In this document: positions 52,642 through 60,392 of the stretch, piece after piece
Position numbering within the stretch: position 1 is the first letter of the stretch
Layout: the number at the start of each line of letters is the position of its first letter
Virus record (IMG/VR): IMGVR_UViG_3300034112_001193
Location: 1-62,375 of that record
Origin: a virus
Direction: 5' to 3' (one strand)
Length of the DNA: 62,375 bases
Notes under the pieces: model-generated
The model's input: the letters and a program-made list of their open reading frames with translations, nothing else
Told to the model about the DNA's origin: nothing
Databases searched by the model: none
Translations under genes and position numbers: made by a program

Positions 52642-52676
52642 TTTTGAGGAGGTGTGTATAATTAGCTCACTTCGTT

Positions 52677-52694
52677 CGCGGAGCTAGTGTTTAT
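52677..52694. repeat. dispersed repeat at a gene end
   Basis: Minus-strand ATAAACACTAGCTCCGCG, one mismatch to the 18-base core of the repeat at 1185-1206 and 60068-60089. It supplies the last codons and stop of the RusA-like gene. Adjacent AGCTC...GAGCT can pair as a six-base stem. Confidence 0.55.
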
Positions 52695-53103
52695 CGGGTT
52701 GTGCGGGTGGTTGTGGGTCTGGTGAGGATGGGATGGAATAGAAGAGATGGACGATGGTTTTTTCGTCTTTGAGGTGGCGGCACTTTTGTTGGGAGTATCT
52801 GGCGTCGATGGATTCTGGGTCGTCATCAGAAATGAGTCCAGCTTCGCGGAGTTGATCGGTGAGAGGTTTGGTTCCGCCGACAAAATTGTCAAAATCTTGG
52901 AGTTTTGTTGCAACTCTTTCAATGCGGAGGCCAACGCGAATCTTGCCTTTTTTTTGTGCTTGTGAAGGTTTGACCAATGGCTGGATAGGATTGTGTTGAG
53001 GGATGGGGTCAGGTAGTTTTTGAGGTGGAGGGTCAGGGTAATAGTTCCCGTCTGGGTGGAGGTGGTAGCCGAGTTTTCGGAGTTGTTCATGTGTCCATGA
53101 CAT
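52684..53103 (-). CDS. RusA-like Holliday junction resolvase, 139 aa
   Basis: After a proline-rich segment (PPPQKLPDPIPQHNP), KLQDFDNFVGGTKPLTDQLR and EAGLISDDDPE give the Asp residues and Lys of RusA-type resolvases (D-x-DN...K-L-D...DD). RusA enzymes cleave recombination junctions, here probably before packaging. Short C-terminal QPPAQPDKH ends in the dispersed repeat. A gap of 101 bases precedes it. Confidence 0.7.
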   Translation of the reverse strand: MSWTHEQLRKLGYHLHPDGNYYPDPPPQKLPDPIPQHNPIQPLVKPSQAQKKGKIRVGLRIERVATKLQDFDNFVGGTKPLTDQLREAGLISDDDPESIDARYSQQKCRHLKDEKTIVHLFYSIPSSPDPQPPAQPDKH

Positions 53104-53119
53104 TTTGTTGAAAAGGGGT

Positions 53120-53145
53120 GACCCGCTTTTATGCGGTTACGGGTC
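53120..53145 (-). other. hairpin between SSB-like and RusA-like genes
   Basis: GACCCG and CGGGTC form a six-base stem around a 14-base loop in the 101-base gap. On the minus strand it lies just before the RusA-like start. Could be a weak terminator or RNA-processing site; no T run follows. Confidence 0.3.
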
Positions 53146-53204
53146 TGGCGTAATGATGACTAGCGAACTACAATCGCCGCCGCAATACCATAGGGTTGGG
53201 TTGA

Positions 53205-53681
53205 TCAGAACGGTATCTCGTCTTCTTCACCTGTTGCGAGTTCTGGTTTCGAGGTGGTAGTGCCTCGACTTGGGAGTGATTTCGCAATGGAGTTGGAGAT
53301 GGCAAGAGCATCGTCAGCGGAGCGTTTGGGACCACCAACGGCATTGAGGTATCGGGCCTTGATTGTGGTCTTGCCGTTGTATTCTTCCTCCTCTGCGACG
53401 ATCACGCACTTCATGCCAGCAAATGGAATCTTTGTCCAAGTCCATTTGTCACCGAAAACATCAGAAAGGATTTTCTCTGTGGTTTCGTAGGCTTTGCTGG
53501 TCAGGTAGCCGATCCAAGCGATGCGCTTGCCTTCATGGATTCCGGGTTCGATGACCTTGCAGGGAATCTTGATGTATTTGGAACCTTTGGAGGATTCGTC
53601 AAACCACCCGTATTCAGGTGCGATGACTTCGCATTCAAATGTTCCAGCTACATCCAGCTTGCGGATAGGAGTTGTAGCCAT
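53205..53681 (-). CDS. single-strand DNA-binding-like protein, 158 aa
   Basis: Beta-rich N-terminal core (FECEVIAPEYGWFDESSKGS; YIKIPCKVIEPGI) resembles phage OB-fold proteins, and the C-terminus EEDEIPF matches the acidic tip of SSB proteins that recruit partners. Sits beside RusA-, RecT- and loader-like genes. DUF669-like proteins share this layout. Confidence 0.7.
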   Translation of the reverse strand: MATTPIRKLDVAGTFECEVIAPEYGWFDESSKGSKYIKIPCKVIEPGIHEGKRIAWIGYLTSKAYETTEKILSDVFGDKWTWTKIPFAGMKCVIVAEEEEYNGKTTIKARYLNAVGGPKRSADDALAISNSIAKSLPSRGTTTSKPELATGEEDEIPF

Positions 53682-53683
53682 GG

Positions 53684-53962
53684 TCAGGATTGAGCGAGGT
53701 TGGCGTTATCCTGCGTTTCAACCGCTGGGGCAGGGGTTGGTGCTTCAGCCGGGGTTTCGGCGGTTGCAGAGGTTTTGAGGGACTCCAGTTCGGCAGCAAT
53801 CTCCTTGGAGATGTCGAGGAGAACTGCGCCTGCTTTGTCTGCCCACTTGACTGCGAGGTCATGCGGGAGTTCGATGGTCATGCCGATCCCGTGAGGGAGG
53901 GTGCGGCGTTTTGCGGTGACTGCTGAAAGTTTCAGCTTCGTCAGTTTGGTGTGTTTAGCCAT
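53684..53962 (-). CDS. hypothetical protein, 92 aa
   Basis: Basic start (MAKHTKLTKLKLSAVTAKRR), a central segment with IELPHDLAVKWADKAG, and an Ala/Pro/Thr-rich tail. No known motif. Encoded two bases from the SSB-like gene. Confidence 0.5.
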   Translation of the reverse strand: MAKHTKLTKLKLSAVTAKRRTLPHGIGMTIELPHDLAVKWADKAGAVLLDISKEIAAELESLKTSATAETPAEAPTPAPAVETQDNANLAQS

Positions 53963-53974
53963 ATTGGTATTTAT

Positions 53975-54367
53975 TTATATGTTTCGGAGTATCGCGAACG
54001 CCAGACATTTCTGCCAAGGCGTTGCGAAAATGATCGGGCAAGGTTGAAAACCTATGCCGGGGACAAGCATTCCACCATTGAGAATACCTGTCAATATATT
54101 TGCGTATTCGATTTCCTCATCACCTCGCAGATCGTCGTAAAAATACTGACAAAGATTGAGATCGTGGAGGAAATCAGGTTGGGAAATTTCGTTGTGATCC
54201 TTGTCGCGCCAGCACTCATTTGCCTCGTTATATTCCCATTCAAGTTGGGTGGCGAATTCAGAATTCAACAAGGCACAGAATGCTTGATATTGATCGAAAT
54301 GCTCATCACTCAATTCAACAGGGTCGATGTCTTCCCAAAATGCCAATTGTTCGATATGCTCACTCAT
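53975..54367 (-). CDS. hypothetical protein, 130 aa
   Basis: Start at 54367 (ATGA overlap) reads MSEHIEQLAFWEDIDPVELS. Acidic and aromatic-rich (LEWEYNEANECWRDKDHNE). Unrecognised. Confidence 0.5.
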   Translation of the reverse strand: MSEHIEQLAFWEDIDPVELSDEHFDQYQAFCALLNSEFATQLEWEYNEANECWRDKDHNEISQPDFLHDLNLCQYFYDDLRGDEEIEYANILTGILNGGMLVPGIGFQPCPIIFATPWQKCLAFAILRNI

Positions 54368-54915
54368 TCGATGCAACGATAGATGTCTTCCTGAAGTTTC
54401 AATTTTGGAATTTCAGATGTTGGCAAATTGTAAGATGCATCGTGAAATCTGACACGATTGGAAGGCTGAATGGTGAGTCGATTGTTGTCGAGTTTAATCC
54501 AGAAAAATGTTTTGTCTTGCTCCGGGGTCATTGAGTAGGAATCACCAATGAAACTGGTCTGGAAAAGATATGTCCCAGAATAAGCCTGCTTATGTATCCA
54601 AGCTATCATCCGAGAGTCGGCAAGGTGGTCACAGAGTAAATGCTCGTATTGATTGCCATAGCAGTTCCACATCTGTGCTTCACGAAGTGTCCAAGCGTCT
54701 GGATTTCTCCATTCAAATGAAATGGCATGAGGTGGAAGATTGCGATACATCATGCCGCCTTGGCGGAAGATGACATTCAGTCCCCAAGCACGATCCGGGA
54801 TTGCCACGGTCTGGACCCATTCAGCCTCTTGAAAGCCGATTGGTTCCTCATGGGTGAATCTGGTATCGACCAGCACATATTGCAGGAGAGGAATTGAGGA
54901 AGTTTTGTTGTTCAC
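54364..54915 (-). CDS. hypothetical protein, 183 aa
   Basis: Contains several Trp residues and beta-strand patterns (FFWIKLDNNRLTIQPSNRV). No domain recognised. Overlaps both neighbours by four bases. Confidence 0.5.
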   Translation of the reverse strand: MNNKTSSIPLLQYVLVDTRFTHEEPIGFQEAEWVQTVAIPDRAWGLNVIFRQGGMMYRNLPPHAISFEWRNPDAWTLREAQMWNCYGNQYEHLLCDHLADSRMIAWIHKQAYSGTYLFQTSFIGDSYSMTPEQDKTFFWIKLDNNRLTIQPSNRVRFHDASYNLPTSEIPKLKLQEDIYRCIE

Positions 54916-55106
54916 AGGTAGTGCTTGATGATGACTTTTGATTGGAAGGTTTTGCCCTTGTGATTGAAGGTCACGATGTCCTGACCGTGGATGTCCTCTT
55001 CAATGTTAAGAAACTCCACAGAGTCGAGAGGAATCCATTCGGCGTTGCCAATGTAAACCATCGAAATTCTCTCTGGTTCATATGTGTCAATTTTAAGGGA
55101 ATTCAT
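54912..55106 (-). CDS. hypothetical protein, 64 aa
   Basis: Short alpha/beta protein reading MNSLKIDTYEPERISMVYIG. No known family; coupled by a four-base overlap to the loader-like gene upstream. Confidence 0.5.
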   Translation of the reverse strand: MNSLKIDTYEPERISMVYIGNAEWIPLDSVEFLNIEEDIHGQDIVTFNHKGKTFQSKVIIKHYL

Positions 55107-55822
55107 GTGTTGAATTTGATGATTTGAGAGAAGTCAGCAATGCGTCGAAGGATCGGTTGGCGACGATCATCTGACAGCATTTTTTTGAGTTGTTCACTCG
55201 AAGCATTTGTTGTGATTATTGTCGGTTTGAGATTGGTGGTGCGATGCTCTAAAACATCGTACAATTCAGTCTCTCCCCGGTCTGTCATCTTCTGCTTCCC
55301 AAGATCATCGAGAAGCAAGATGGAAGTGCGGCGGCAACGCTCCATTGCCTCGATTGCTTCGCCTTTGTCTTGAGCATTAGAGTGCCATTGGTCAGCGGCA
55401 TATTTTGCGAATTGAGTCGAGGTCAGTCCGTAGACTGATTTGCCTGCATAGGTCATGCGTTTGAGGATATGCCATGCGGCACGGGTTTTTCCGGTTCCCG
55501 GTGGTCCTTCCAGCAGAACTCCAGTCGGATTGAATTGCCAGTTTTTGGCAATCTCCGCAAAAGCCCCGTAGATTCGTTCTAGATCGGTTTCGCGATAGAG
55601 AGGTGGGCAAATATCATTGAACGCATTTTTAAACCGTTCAACTCGCTCAATCTCGTTCTTCCTAGCTTGCTCTTGAGTCCATTTTTCCTCACAGGCAGGA
55701 CAAAGCACCCGGAGATCGGAATTTTTGAAGTAGGGAGTGACAGGCATTTCGATCACCTCAAAGCAATCGTTCCCGGCACAAGGGTGAAGTTCAGTTTCCA
55801 TTTGATTACCAAGAGAAGTCAT
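55103..55822 (-). CDS. DnaC/IstB-like AAA+ helicase loader, 239 aa
   Basis: N-terminal Cys pairs (HPCAGNDC; CPACEEKW) suggest a zinc finger. AAA+ motor motifs are Walker A LLEGPPGTGKTRAAW (about residue 103) and Walker B ILLLDDLGK (about 170), then sensor IITTNASSEQ and RRIADFSQII. Loads the replicative helicase with the DUF1376 partner encoded just upstream. An internal ATG at 55801 may be the true start. Confidence 0.8.
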   Translation of the reverse strand: MTSLGNQMETELHPCAGNDCFEVIEMPVTPYFKNSDLRVLCPACEEKWTQEQARKNEIERVERFKNAFNDICPPLYRETDLERIYGAFAEIAKNWQFNPTGVLLEGPPGTGKTRAAWHILKRMTYAGKSVYGLTSTQFAKYAADQWHSNAQDKGEAIEAMERCRRTSILLLDDLGKQKMTDRGETELYDVLEHRTTNLKPTIITTNASSEQLKKMLSDDRRQPILRRIADFSQIIKFNT

Positions 55823-56609
55823 AAGGTTCTTTTTCGGTGGGTTCGGATTTCACAGGTTCAGCCGGGAGTTCTGGTTGAATGCGGTTAAGCCAAGCAACAA
55901 CGAAGCGACGAGTTTTCCTGCGCCCCGGATTGGTTGCGATCCATGCGTCCATTTTCAGGAGTTCGGATTCGACATCGGTGTCAGGATAATGCCGGGATAA
56001 TTCGGACAAGAAGATTTCATCGCATTCTTTGGATTTGGTTTTTGGTTTCACTTCGACAACTTCAGCCACAATCTCAACAGGAGTTGCCGTCGATTCATCG
56101 ACGGTAGCAGTTTCTTTAGAAACTGCTTGTTGTTCTTCGATAGAAGAACAACTATCTATAAACATAGACTGTAAACATAATGTTGCCTTTTGGTTGATAC
56201 CATTTTCCAACGAACCTTGCAAGGGTGGTTGAGCGGATTTTTCAGAATCTTGCTGTTTTTTGCGCTTTTCAGCACTTTTCTTTCCACCCTCACTCGATTT
56301 GGTTTTCCATGCTAGTTGCTTCTGCTTTTCTGCCTGCAACCTCTCATGTACCAACACAGCACCACAGGGGGAACCAGTTTCCAAGGGTGGTTGAAACATG
56401 GTTAGCACCTTGCTTGCAAGCACAGGTGAAGCACCCTTGCCGATTAATCGTGCGGCAGCATCAGGATCAGCAGGTATCGACCCGTGTTGCCAGCAGTAGG
56501 AGAGCAGACGAATGTATGCCCCCTCCTCCTCCAGCGTCATCAGGGACACTCTCTGGCTACCTAGCCAGTCGGCGGGGTAGAATTGAAATGCGGGTGATTT
56601 AAATTTCAT
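55806..56609 (-). CDS. DUF1376 replication-associated protein, 267 aa
   Basis: N-terminal PAFQFYPADWLGSQRVSLMT and EEEGAYIRLLSYCWQHGSIP are the DUF1376 signature of phage replication initiators. A central charged linker precedes a C-terminal helical domain (MDAWIATNPGRRKTRRFVVA). It overlaps the loader gene. Likely binds the origin or host helicase; the origin was not located. Confidence 0.7.
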   Translation of the reverse strand: MKFKSPAFQFYPADWLGSQRVSLMTLEEEGAYIRLLSYCWQHGSIPADPDAAARLIGKGASPVLASKVLTMFQPPLETGSPCGAVLVHERLQAEKQKQLAWKTKSSEGGKKSAEKRKKQQDSEKSAQPPLQGSLENGINQKATLCLQSMFIDSCSSIEEQQAVSKETATVDESTATPVEIVAEVVEVKPKTKSKECDEIFLSELSRHYPDTDVESELLKMDAWIATNPGRRKTRRFVVAWLNRIQPELPAEPVKSEPTEKEPYDFSW

Positions 56610-56952
56610 TTATTAATTCTGTTATTTTAAAACGAGGATGACGCAATCCTCTAATTACTTTGCTTTCAATTTGCCTAACTCTTTCTCTGCCTCTTCCAAT
56701 TTGTTTTGAGATAGATGAAAGCGATTCAGGATTATTTCCACAAAAACCAAATCTTTTTATTATTACAAACTGTTCTTGTGGCGAAAATTGATTAATACAT
56801 TTAAATAAATATTCATTTATTAATTTAACATTTGCATTTTCATCAGGAGAAACAATTGATTCATCTTTAATTTCCAATATTTCATTTATATCAAAATCAA
56901 ATTCTTCAAAACATATCTTGGGATTTATAATTTTATTAATCATTTCAATCAT
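56599..56952 (-). CDS. sigma-70 region 4-like protein, 117 aa
   Basis: The C-terminal half, LSSISKQIGRGRERVRQIES and KVIRGLRHPRF, matches the region 4 helix-turn-helix of RpoD-type sigma factors (RERVRQIE-K-LR-LRHP). The N-terminal 60 residues contain no region 2. It may redirect host RNA polymerase at -35 boxes, or block the host sigma. Overlaps neighbours. More A/T-rich than the flanking genes. Confidence 0.75.
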   Translation of the reverse strand: MIEMINKIINPKICFEEFDFDINEILEIKDESIVSPDENANVKLINEYLFKCINQFSPQEQFVIIKRFGFCGNNPESLSSISKQIGRGRERVRQIESKVIRGLRHPRFKITELINEI

Positions 56953-57274
56953 CTGCTATGCTTTTTTTAGTCTGGAAAATTCCTTTTAAGTCTGATTCTT
57001 GGCTCATAATCAGTCGAGCGTAGCAAGCCCGAAAATCGTTCGATAACTTGTAATCGTCCTCTGATTCGGTTGTCATGTAGTAGTTCCACCGGAGTACTTC
57101 GTACAACATTCCGATCCCGATCTTTGATTCTCTACGCTCCCGAAAGCGTCTGGCTAAATTCACAAGCGCATCGTAAACATGGGGGTTGGCGGCATGGAAT
57201 CGCTTAAAGCGTTCTGGGATGCTGTCCCCTTTGATTTCAACAAGTGGTTCAAGACTTAATTCTAACTGATTCAT
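56945..57274 (-). CDS. conserved phage protein, 109 aa
   Basis: RFHAANPHVYDALVNLARRF, then GIGMLYEVLRWN, DDYKLSNDFRACYARLIM and DLKGIF form a well-conserved phage protein family of unknown function. Usually near DNA metabolism genes. Confidence 0.7.
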   Translation of the reverse strand: MNQLELSLEPLVEIKGDSIPERFKRFHAANPHVYDALVNLARRFRERRESKIGIGMLYEVLRWNYYMTTESEDDYKLSNDFRACYARLIMSQESDLKGIFQTKKSIADD

Positions 57275-57470
57275 ATTTATTTATTTTATTTTTTAATATT
57301 TTTACCAAGGAATCGAGTGCTTCTTCCCGATTCCATCTCAATCCTCCGGGGATCACATCATGCCAAGTGCCATCGATCTCGACTTCGTAGTCCCACCGTT
57401 CGCAATCGTCTTGATGCGCCGGGACGCAACGAAGAGGGAATCCCATAAATTCATTATGTTTTTCTTTCAT
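57249..57470 (-). CDS. hypothetical protein, 73 aa
   Basis: Starts MKEKHNEFMGFPLRCVPAHQ at 57470, overlapping the previous gene by 17 bases. Acidic/aromatic with HDVIPGGLRWNREEAL. Unrecognised. Confidence 0.5.
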   Translation of the reverse strand: MKEKHNEFMGFPLRCVPAHQDDCERWDYEVEIDGTWHDVIPGGLRWNREEALDSLVKILKNKINKYESVRIKS

Positions 57471-57783
57471 GTTTTTCCATTTGTTGAATTTCAAATTCAA
57501 GCATCTTAACTAATTTTTTAACATTTTTAAGATGTTTCTTTGCCGCAGTAATTGACGCAAATTCTGGGCATTTTTGTTGCTCTATAAAGTTAGACCACGA
57601 TAATAATTTATCATGTTCAAAGTCTTCAGTAAGAGACACATAAAATCCATTTCCTTTTGAGTCAAGGGTGACAAATGGTTCAGCCCAATTCGGACCATGA
57701 TTTGCAAGCCAAATTTCTAGGTCAGTTTGTATTATTTGTGCCAATTCTTGTTTTATTTTTACTGGATAAGGATATTGACTCAT
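57454..57783 (-). CDS. hypothetical protein, 109 aa
   Basis: Start chosen at the methionine overlapping the nuclease stop (ATGA); upstream codons look random. MSQYPYPVKIKQELAQIIQT with helical C-terminus (KKHLKNVKKLVKMLEFEIQ). No motif. Confidence 0.5.
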   Translation of the reverse strand: MSQYPYPVKIKQELAQIIQTDLEIWLANHGPNWAEPFVTLDSKGNGFYVSLTEDFEHDKLLSWSNFIEQQKCPEFASITAAKKHLKNVKKLVKMLEFEIQQMEKHERKT

Positions 57784-58775
57784 TTCTTTTTCTCCTCGAT
57801 CAATTTTGTGGTTTCGGGTTTGCGAATGGCATCTTCGGCGGAAGGATAATATTCGCGAGCATTTGCCCATTTCCTGAAATCTTCTGCACCGATATTACCG
57901 TAGAGTTCAGCTACTTCTTTGTAAGTTGCTCCACTAGCTTGTGCCGCTTCAGCCACATGATCTGGAGTGTATTCTTCCGCACCTTTTACTTTGCAAAGCC
58001 TCCAACCGGGTACTTCCTCGCCTCGCTCCAGTCGGGCTTTCGCTTCTTTTTTAGCCCAATCCCAAAGTTGACTTTTGAAGATGTTGCAAGCCTTGAGAAA
58101 CTTCCCAAGGTTGACTGGATCGGCAAGTTGTTCCCGCAGGGTATCAATTGATACCTCATTGTTGACCACCCGTAGCGTCTGCTCTGTTGGTTTGACAACT
58201 TGTGGGCAAGTAGATTTTTTAGCGCACCATGAACAATATTGGCAACTCGATGGAGTCTTATTTGGATCGTTGTATGCTTTAATAATCGATTCAACTAACC
58301 CTGTAGCCGAATCCATCGTGAACTTGTGTTCTACAACACGATTCTGATCAACGAATAGAAGGTAGCAAGTCCACTCTGGCTCAAAAAACCGAGTCATGTT
58401 GCCAAGAGCATATGCCCCCATTTGGGCCTCATAATCGTATATCTGTCCTGACTTTACATCGAACGAAACGCGAATATTTCGGGCGCGAATATCTTCTGTT
58501 CCCACATGATCCATGCCGGGGGTTTTGACCCAGAGTTCGGATTCACGGGTTTCGAGTTCGGTTCCTTCAGGAACCAAGCTCTTAACCATCTCGACGCCTC
58601 GCTTTGCCGCCTCCTGATCCTCGATTGATAGTTCTGCCATGCAATCCTCGCCTTGAAGAGTTCGGCGGATCACAGAGTCGATCTTTGTCCCCCTGCTTGC
58701 CGCCGGGGAGGTTCCCCCGGCGGATTCAAAGCATGGGCATTTTTGCAACTTCGGTAATGCTGAATGCCTGATCAT
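57780..58775 (-). CDS. PD-(D/E)XK exonuclease, Cas4/RecB-like, 331 aa
   Basis: HVGTEDIRA followed by VSFDVKSGQIYDYEAQMG carries the D...(D)xK and Q of the PD-(D/E)XK nuclease core. The Cys set (C at the N-terminal CPCFE and CQYCSWCAKKSTC) suggests an Fe-S cluster as in Cas4/AddB-like nucleases. With the RecT-like gene directly upstream it forms a Red-type recombination pair. A helical C-terminal extension follows. Confidence 0.75.
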   Translation of the reverse strand: MIRHSALPKLQKCPCFESAGGTSPAASRGTKIDSVIRRTLQGEDCMAELSIEDQEAAKRGVEMVKSLVPEGTELETRESELWVKTPGMDHVGTEDIRARNIRVSFDVKSGQIYDYEAQMGAYALGNMTRFFEPEWTCYLLFVDQNRVVEHKFTMDSATGLVESIIKAYNDPNKTPSSCQYCSWCAKKSTCPQVVKPTEQTLRVVNNEVSIDTLREQLADPVNLGKFLKACNIFKSQLWDWAKKEAKARLERGEEVPGWRLCKVKGAEEYTPDHVAEAAQASGATYKEVAELYGNIGAEDFRKWANAREYYPSAEDAIRKPETTKLIEEKKK

Positions 58776-58776
58776 A

Positions 58777-59580
58777 TTATTCTTTTGTAGCGGTTGCGGC
58801 TTTCACGAATCCTTCAGGATTGGCGATGATCCGCTGACGGTATGCATTGTCAGGAAGGTCGCGCCATGTCTGCCCTGCATCGATCTGACCTTTGGTTGCG
58901 AGGAATGCGTTCACGGCAACCTCCTCCGCTCCGAGCGATGCCTCCATAGGTTCAACCCAGCTTTTATCTTCCGCAGGTTCTGGAGTTGTATCGACAACTT
59001 CCGCCTCAATCACGGGAGCAACCTCCTTGGCTTTCTTTACGAGTTTCGGCTTATCCTCAATTACAGGTGTGGCAGAAACTGCAACAGGTCCGAAATCTTG
59101 GACTTCTTCAGGAGTGTAAAACCCTTGAAGAACGGCAGGGTACACCCCGCGAACGGCATCGCTGACCACTCTGGCGCGAAGCATCTGCCGGGGGTATTTT
59201 TTCCAGTTGTCTTTGCCGCCGAGTCCTGCGGCTTTAGCCCTCTCCATGTCCCACTCGACATAGAGTGAGCCACCAGCAGGGTGAGAGAATGTGCCTGACA
59301 CTTTCGTATCTGTATAGTCTTTCCACTCGACCTTGCCTCCTGCGCTCTGGAATCGAGCAAGGATAGCGTCTGCTTTGAGTGCTGGTCTGCCTTGAATGAT
59401 GTGGTATTCGCTGGCAACTGTGCCGGGATGCCGCCCCTCTGCTTGAGCGACGATCATTAATGCTACTGCCTCCTCCTGACGCTTCATTCCGAAAAGCCCG
59501 GATTTGACGATATGGCTTGCCATTGCCTCCAGTTCGATGATTGGCAAGGGTGCTTGTGTGGTAGTTACAATTTGATTCAT
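58777..59580 (-). CDS. RecT-like single-strand annealing protein, 267 aa
   Basis: ALMIVAQAEGRHPGTVASEY, then KADAILARFQSAGGKV and RQMLRARVVSDAVRGVYPAV with GFYTPEEV are the RecT family landmarks. Binds and anneals ssDNA for recombination and possibly replication restart. Long acidic C-terminal tail (VIEAEVVDTTPEPAED). One base before the nuclease gene. Confidence 0.85.
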   Translation of the reverse strand: MNQIVTTTQAPLPIIELEAMASHIVKSGLFGMKRQEEAVALMIVAQAEGRHPGTVASEYHIIQGRPALKADAILARFQSAGGKVEWKDYTDTKVSGTFSHPAGGSLYVEWDMERAKAAGLGGKDNWKKYPRQMLRARVVSDAVRGVYPAVLQGFYTPEEVQDFGPVAVSATPVIEDKPKLVKKAKEVAPVIEAEVVDTTPEPAEDKSWVEPMEASLGAEEVAVNAFLATKGQIDAGQTWRDLPDNAYRQRIIANPEGFVKAATATKE

Positions 59581-59584
59581 GTAT

Positions 59585-59719
59585 TTATTTTTTGTTTTGT
59601 GGTTTTGGTGGATACACGGTGGACCGAATCTTCGGAACCGTATTTTTGTTATTGATGCGGCAAAGCCGCAGATATGCCTCCGGTGGAAGGCAAGTTGGAT
59701 GGGTTTTTTCTATAGCCAT
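59585..59719 (-). CDS. small hypothetical protein, 44 aa
   Basis: Reads MAIEKTHPTCLPPEAYLRLC then RINNKNTVPKIRS, ending PPKPQNKK. LPPEAYLRL resembles a membrane-free recruitment or DNA-binding helix. Last of three tiny overlapping genes; function unknown. Confidence 0.45.
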   Translation of the reverse strand: MAIEKTHPTCLPPEAYLRLCRINNKNTVPKIRSTVYPPKPQNKK

Positions 59720-59721
59720 GT

Positions 59722-59850
59722 TTATTTATTTTTCTGCTGTTGTTCCCGGACATAGGCCCGGAAAAGTTGAAGAATGTGATTTTGCCCTGCTTTGAAGCTA
59801 ATGATGCAACAGGCAAAAACAAACGCCCCGGCAAACAACGCTTCGATCAT
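59722..59850 (-). CDS. small membrane protein, 42 aa
   Basis: Reads MIEALFAGAFVFACCIISFK, then a basic C-terminus (QLFRAYVREQQQKNK). One membrane helix. Overlaps the previous gene by four bases (ATGA) and ends two bases before the next. Confidence 0.5.
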   Translation of the reverse strand: MIEALFAGAFVFACCIISFKAGQNHILQLFRAYVREQQQKNK

Positions 59851-59963
59851 TTCTTGCCTCCGCTAATTGTCAGGGTCAGGAATGCGATTGCCGCAAGTGG
59901 AGCAAGCAACCAGAATGCTTCCCAGCAATGCTGGAGGGTGGTGAGTAGGGGTACTTCGTTCAT
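59847..59963 (-). CDS. small membrane protein, 38 aa
   Basis: Reads MNEVPLLTTLQHCWEAFWLL and APLAAIAFLTLTISGGKK: one membrane helix with polar ends. First of three tiny coupled genes; a promoter-like element lies at 59973-60001. May be a superinfection or envelope-stress protein; unknown. Confidence 0.5.
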   Translation of the reverse strand: MNEVPLLTTLQHCWEAFWLLAPLAAIAFLTLTISGGKK

Positions 59964-59972
59964 GGGATTTGA

Positions 59973-60001
59973 GGTGTATCCAGTCTGGTTAGGTTTGTCA
60001 A
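59973..60001 (-). promoter_or_regulatory. possible promoter before the small membrane genes
   Basis: Minus-strand TTGACA (60001-59996), 17-base spacer, TACACC (59978-59973), ten bases ahead of the ATG at 59963. The perfect -35 box is notable; the -10 box is weak and would leave almost no leader. Confidence 0.35.
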
Positions 60002-60009
60002 GCAGAGGT

Positions 60010-60032
60010 CCAAATTAACCCAAGCAATTTGG
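60010..60032. other. 7-bp hairpin whose loop is AACCCAAGC
   Basis: CCAAATT and AATTTGG pair perfectly around a nine-base loop that equals the motif in the spacers of the two TTGATA promoters, here on the opposite strand. Lies between the LuxR-type gene and the small membrane genes. Confidence 0.4.
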
Positions 60033-60067
60033 GTGGTCAATGGTTTTTTTTAAGATTTGTGTCATAG

Positions 60068-60089
60068 CGCGAAGCTAGTGTTTATGCGG
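60068..60089. repeat. 22-base dispersed repeat at the LuxR-type gene end
   Basis: Exact inverse of 1185-1206. On the minus strand it encodes the last codons and stop of the LuxR-type gene (PHKH-stop). The adjacent TTGTGTCATAG (60057-60067) also recurs at 1123-1133. Confidence 0.7.
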
Positions 60090-60344
60090 CTCCACGGGCA
60101 ACCACTCATTTTTTGCCAACCCTTGCGCCAATGCCCATCTTGTCAAATCAGCAGTATTGCGAAGTCCAAATTTTTTGTGGAGATGGTCCCGGTGCTTCTC
60201 GACTGTCTTAATGCTGATGCCAAGCAAATCGGCGGTTTGCTGGTTGGTCAACCCGGATGCGAGATGCCCCGCCACTTCGCGTTCCCGCTTTGTGGCTGGA
60301 CGGGTTTGATTGGTTTTCAAAAGTGCCTGTAAAATATTTTTCAT
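60075..60344 (-). CDS. LuxR/GerE-type HTH regulator, 89 aa
   Basis: Residues 18-70, REREVAGHLASGLTNQQTAD and LLGISIKTVEKHRDHLHKKF, are the GerE/LuxR C-terminal DNA-binding domain (LT-x-x-E...G-T-K-T-V-x-x-H). No sensor domain. Could control the duplicated promoters. Start has no strong Shine-Dalgarno and is preceded by a T-arm-like hairpin. Confidence 0.8.
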   Translation of the reverse strand: MKNILQALLKTNQTRPATKREREVAGHLASGLTNQQTADLLGISIKTVEKHRDHLHKKFGLRNTADLTRWALAQGLAKNEWLPVEPHKH

Positions 60345-60359
60345 TTTTAAATTTGGTTT

Positions 60360-60384
60360 GGGGCGAGGGATTGAACCTCGCCCC
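60360..60384 (-). other. T-arm-like hairpin downstream of DUF932
   Basis: On the minus strand GGGGCGAGG-UUCAAUC-CCUCGCCCC: a nine-base perfect stem with a seven-base loop that matches the tRNA T-loop consensus. No T run follows, so it is not a typical terminator. A variant is at 61204-61226. Confidence 0.5.
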
Positions 60385-60392
60385 GATTGCGA

